NCBI RefSeq assembly: GCF_022348185.1
Contig: NZ_JAKRFD010000002.1
Coordinates: 248,001-312,000, forward strand
Direction: 5' to 3'
Source: Epibacterium sp. Ofav1-8
GTDB taxonomy: Bacteria; Pseudomonadota; Alphaproteobacteria; Rhodobacterales; Rhodobacteraceae
Length of the DNA: 64,000 bases
The position numbers and the translations under genes were made by a program. Below, in pieces: positions 61,067 through 64,000 of the stretch. The notes beneath the pieces were generated by a model. It did no database searches and was not told the origin of the DNA. It was given only the letters and a program-made list of their open reading frames with translations. Position 1 is the stretch's first letter, and each line of letters opens with the position of its first letter.

Positions 61067-62116
61067 ATGAAACTGAGTGATTTTGACTTTGACCTGCCGG
61101 AAGAGCTGATCGCGACGCGCCCTGCGTCGCCGCGCTCTTCGGCACGGCTGCTGGTGGCGCAACAGGACCGGATTACCGATGCACGGGTGACCGACCTGCT
61201 GCAATGGATCGAGCCGGGCGACCGGCTGGTGCTGAATGACACCAAGGTGATCCCGGCGCGGCTGAGCGGCCAGCGTCACCGGGACAGCGCCCAGGGGCCG
61301 GTCTCGGCGCGGATCGAGGTCACCTTGCTGGAGCCGCAGGCGGATGGCTGCTGGGCGGCACTGCTGAAGCCGCTGAAGAAGATCAAACCGGGCGAGGTTG
61401 TGCGCTTTGGCAATCAGCTGTCGGCCGAGCTGGTCGAGGTGGTCGACGGCCAGGGCCGGTTGCGGTTCAATCTCGTGGGCGAGGATTTCGACGCCGCGCT
61501 GGCAGAGGCCGGGGCGATGCCGCTGCCGCCCTATATCGCCGCCAAGCGCGCTGCCGACGAGCAGGACAAGACCGATTATCAGACCGTCTGGGCGCGCAGC
61601 TCAGGTGCCGTTGCCGCTCCGACGGCGAGCTTGCATTTCGACGAGCCACTGCTGACGGCGCTGGCGGCCCGGGGCGTGGACTTTACCTATGTCACCCTGC
61701 ATGTGGGCGCGGGCACCTTCCTGCCGGTCAAGGTCGAGGACGTCACCACCCACAAGATGCACGCCGAATGGGGGCAGGTGACCAAACAGGCCGCCGCCGA
61801 GATCGCCGCCACCAAGGCCGCGGGCAAGCGGGTAATCCCGGTCGGCACCACGGCGCTGCGGCTGATCGAGAGCGCGGCGCGCGACAGTGGCGCGATCGCG
61901 CCTTGGGAGGGGGAGACCGATATCTTTATCTATCCCGGCTTCACCTTCCATGTGACCGATGCGCTGATGACCAATTTCCACCTGCCGAAGTCGACGCTTC
62001 TGATGCTGGTCTCGGCGTTGATGGGGCAGGAACGGATGCGGCGGGTCTATGAACATGCGGTGTCCGAGCGCTATCGGTTCTTTTCCTACGGCGATGCCTC
62101 GCTGCTGATCCCCTAG
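61067..62116 (+). CDS. queA: tRNA preQ1(34) S-adenosylmethionine ribosyltransferase-isomerase
   Basis: The 349-residue enzyme transfers the ribosyl moiety of AdoMet to preQ1 in tRNA to give epoxyqueuosine. Signatures are [97 protein letters not shown] and [19 protein letters not shown]. The ATG at 61067 starts the standard N-terminus; the open frame upstream overlaps the AsmA-like gene in another frame. Confidence 0.96.
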   Translation: MKLSDFDFDLPEELIATRPASPRSSARLLVAQQDRITDARVTDLLQWIEPGDRLVLNDTKVIPARLSGQRHRDSAQGPVSARIEVTLLEPQADGCWAALLKPLKKIKPGEVVRFGNQLSAELVEVVDGQGRLRFNLVGEDFDAALAEAGAMPLPPYIAAKRAADEQDKTDYQTVWARSSGAVAAPTASLHFDEPLLTALAARGVDFTYVTLHVGAGTFLPVKVEDVTTHKMHAEWGQVTKQAAAEIAATKAAGKRVIPVGTTALRLIESAARDSGAIAPWEGETDIFIYPGFTFHVTDALMTNFHLPKSTLLMLVSALMGQERMRRVYEHAVSERYRFFSYGDASLLIP

Positions 62117-62290
62117 GCCGCGCGCGAGGGCCCGCGGGCCCGTTCCGATGATCCGCTCCACCACAGCCGGCCACAGACAGGGCAGGCGGGGGGTTGACCG
62201 GTCCGGTCACTGTGGGAAGGTCGCCACAAGACCAGTGCGAGTCGGATTTGCCGGGCCATGGCGCGTCAAAACGGATCATAACTGACCCTT

Positions 62291-62316
62291 TGCGGCGCCG
62301 ATCGCGCCGCATTTTT
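62291..62316 (+). terminator. Intrinsic terminator downstream of queA
   Basis: TGCGGCGC, 5-base loop, GCGCCGCA, then TTTTT. It lies about 175 bp beyond queA in the 304-bp gap before the MFS gene; the rest of that gap holds nothing else recognised apart from a GGGCCC-rich palindrome at 62128-62141. Confidence 0.85.
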
Positions 62317-62420
62317 CGATTGCCCCGCCTGATGGCCGCGTGCCGGGGTTTCCTAACAATCTCTCTCGCCCGGCGCTGTGCCGGCGGGCTCCTGACAAAG
62401 ACCGAAGGAGACGAAACGAC

Positions 62421-63695
62421 ATGTTTCAAGTTCTGTCGAGCGCCTGGGCGCTGCTGCTGGGTATCGGATTGCTCATGCTGGGCAACGGCCTTCAGGGGAC
62501 GCTCCTGGGGGTGCGGGGGGACATCGAGGGCTATAGCGAGTTCATGATGTCCCTGATCGTCGCGGGCTACTTCGTGGGCCTGCTGATCGGGTCCTGGATG
62601 GCGCCGGGCATGATCCGCCGCGTCGGCCATGTGCGGGTGTTCGCCGCGCTGGCCTCGCTGATTTCGGCGGTGATGGTGATCTATCCGGCGATCCCCAACC
62701 CGATCGTCTGGATCATTGGCCGGATCGTGGTGGGGTTCTGCTTCTCGGGCGTGTATGTGACCGCCGAAAGCTGGCTCAACAATGCTGCCGACAACCAGAA
62801 CCGGGGCAAGGCGCTCTCGCTCTATATGGTGGTGATGACGCTGGGGCTGGTGGCGGCACAGGGCTTCATCCTGATTGGTGATCCGGCGGGCTATCTGCCC
62901 TTTGTCATCGCCTCGATCGCGGTTTCGATCTCCTTTGCCCCCATTCTGCTGTCGATCTCGCCGACCCCGGCCTTTGATACCGCCAAGCGGATGACCCTGC
63001 GCGAGCTGATGGAGGCCTCGCCGCTGGGCTGTGTCGGCATGTTCCTGCTGGGCGGCGTGTTCTCGGCCCAGTTCGGCATGGCGGCGGTTTACGCCACCTC
63101 GGTGGGGCTGGAGACCTATCAGATCTCCATGTTCACGGCGAGCTTCTTTGTCGGCGCGCTGTTCCTGCAATTCCCGCTGGGCTGGATCTCGGACCGGATG
63201 GAACGCCGGGTGCTGATCATCTTTGTCGCCGGCACCGCCAGCGCGGCCTCGATCATGGCGATGATCCTCGGCGGCTCCTTTGTGTTGCTGCTGACATCGG
63301 CCTTTGTCATCGGCGGGCTGGTCAATCCGCTCTACTCGCTGCTGCTGGCGCATACCAACGACTACCTGGAGCATGACGACATGGCGGCGGCCTCCGGCGG
63401 GCTGGTGTTCATCAACGGTCTGGGCGCATCCTCCGGCCCACTGATCATCGGTTGGCTGATGTCGGATTCGGTGATCGGCCCCAACGGCTTCTTCCTGTTC
63501 ATGGCGGTGCTGCTGGGCGCGCTGGTGTTCTATGCCGCCTACCGCTCGACGCAGCGGGCAACCGTCCCGGTCGAAGAGACTGGCGTGATGCCGGTGATGA
63601 GCCCGACGGCGACTTCGGTCGCGGTCGAGTTCGCCCAGGAGTACGCCATCGAAACCGAGCTGGAAGAGCAAGAAAACGCCGCTTCCACAGGCTGA
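62421..63695 (+). CDS. Major facilitator superfamily transporter (paralogue)
   Basis: The 424-residue transporter starts MFQVLSSAWALLLGIGLLMLGNGLQGTLLGVRG. It shares with the protein at 46683 the blocks RVGHVRVFAALASLISA, GFCFSGVYVTAESWLNNAADNQNRGKALSLYM, SISFAPILLSI and ASPLGCVGMFLLGG. About twelve membrane helices; YcaD-like group, substrate unknown. GAAGGAG precedes the ATG. The cytoplasmic tail is acidic (EYAIETELEEQENAASTG). Confidence 0.9.
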   Translation: MFQVLSSAWALLLGIGLLMLGNGLQGTLLGVRGDIEGYSEFMMSLIVAGYFVGLLIGSWMAPGMIRRVGHVRVFAALASLISAVMVIYPAIPNPIVWIIGRIVVGFCFSGVYVTAESWLNNAADNQNRGKALSLYMVVMTLGLVAAQGFILIGDPAGYLPFVIASIAVSISFAPILLSISPTPAFDTAKRMTLRELMEASPLGCVGMFLLGGVFSAQFGMAAVYATSVGLETYQISMFTASFFVGALFLQFPLGWISDRMERRVLIIFVAGTASAASIMAMILGGSFVLLLTSAFVIGGLVNPLYSLLLAHTNDYLEHDDMAAASGGLVFINGLGASSGPLIIGWLMSDSVIGPNGFFLFMAVLLGALVFYAAYRSTQRATVPVEETGVMPVMSPTATSVAVEFAQEYAIETELEEQENAASTG

Positions 63696-63720
63696 TAGCG
63701 CCACCATGCCCAAAATGCGG

Positions 63721-63749
63721 CCTTCAGATCACAAAAGTGACTCTGAAGG
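63721..63749. terminator. Hairpin after the MFS gene
   Basis: CCTTCAGA and TCTGAAGG enclose a further TCAC/GTGA stem with an AAAA loop. The T-run is weak (CGTATTTG), so it is a probable terminator only. Confidence 0.5.
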
Positions 63750-63843
63750 TCGTATTTGTAACCTAACGTCACTTGTGCTCGACCGGTGAATCAGGCTCAT
63801 CATGGGGTGTTACGTTATTTTTACAGCCGGTGGAGAAAGACCA

Positions 63844-64000
63844 ATGGCACGCCCTGAAGAGATACTGGAATTCTGGCTCGACGATGTCGGCGAGCAGGGC
63901 TGGTATCGCCAAGACGACGCGCTGGATGCACAGATCCGCGAGCGGTTCGAGGACAGCTGGACCAAGGCCTGCGAGGGCAGCTACTCGTTCTGGCTGACCT
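63844..64000 (+). CDS. DUF924 family protein, N-terminal fragment
   Basis: The first 52 residues (MARPEEILEFWLDDVGEQGW, then YRQDDALDAQIRERFEDSW and KACEGSYSFWLT) match the start of the DUF924 family, helical proteins of unknown function. GGAGAAAGACC precedes the ATG. The gene continues past the window edge. Confidence 0.85.
   Translation, partial: MARPEEILEFWLDDVGEQGWYRQDDALDAQIRERFEDSWTKACEGSYSFWLT

Noticed and set aside
58621-61245. 874-residue minus-strand frame
   Set aside because: Antisense shadow of the AsmA-like and queA genes, both of which show recognisable family motifs on the plus strand.
62128-62141. GGGCCC-rich palindrome after queA as its terminator
   Set aside because: It has no loop or T-run; the better terminator is at 62291-62316.

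Overview
The window is GC-rich alphaproteobacterial chromosome. Gene content points to a marine member of the Rhodobacterales (Roseobacter group): a complete Rhodobacter-capsulatus-type gene transfer agent (GTA) cluster, a lipoyl-bearing pyruvate dehydrogenase E1-beta, an L9 with a long acidic tail, paired flagellins, and TTAA-N7-TTAA (CtrA-type) promoter sites. The genus cannot be fixed from sequence alone. No rRNA, tRNA, CRISPR array, insertion sequence or plasmid function was seen.

Layout. 1-9.6 kb: end of a histidine kinase with a single-domain response regulator, two tandem orphan solute-binding proteins, a porin, trigger factor, a membrane diguanylate cyclase, a Tat-exported cyclic nucleotide phosphodiesterase and a small lytic transglycosylase. 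10-17.5 kb: two paralogous flagellins that share a promoter-like module, the rpsF-rpsR-rplI ribosomal operon, a small membrane protein behind a perfect CtrA-type site, a YceI protein, a third orphan solute-binding protein and a cytochrome b561-YceI fusion. 17.7-23.9 kb: fatty-acid synthesis (fabD, fabG, acpP, fabF) with a divergent HisA-like gene inserted between acpP and fabF, and mltG after fabF.

24.1-38.6 kb: the GTA structural cluster, with g1 to g15 including g3.5 and g10.1 in canonical order and mostly overlapping or nearly so. It encodes packaging (g1, g2), portal, protease and capsid (g3-g5), connectors (g6-g8), tail tube, chaperones and tape measure (g9-g11), and the baseplate, hub, peptidase and 'megatron' (g12-g15). 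One further small conserved-looking gene follows. An intrinsic terminator sits between the terminase and portal genes. No frameshift or truncation was seen in any GTA gene, so the cluster looks functional.

38.7-64 kb: housekeeping genes: cold-shock protein, cysE, two chemotaxis receptors, the pdhA-pdhB-pdhC operon behind a palindromic operator candidate, an FtsB-like divisome protein, pgk, two overlapping cyclophilins, an M23 peptidase-bactofilin pair, a DUF455 ferritin-like protein, a Bcp peroxiredoxin, a very large AsmA/DUF3971 protein, queA, two paralogous MFS transporters and the start of a DUF924 gene. Several intergenic gaps hold perfect hairpins or short tandem repeats without an assigned role.

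Start codons were checked against the bases; non-ATG or moved starts are stated in the entries. Family names come from recognition of protein sequence; no database search was run.
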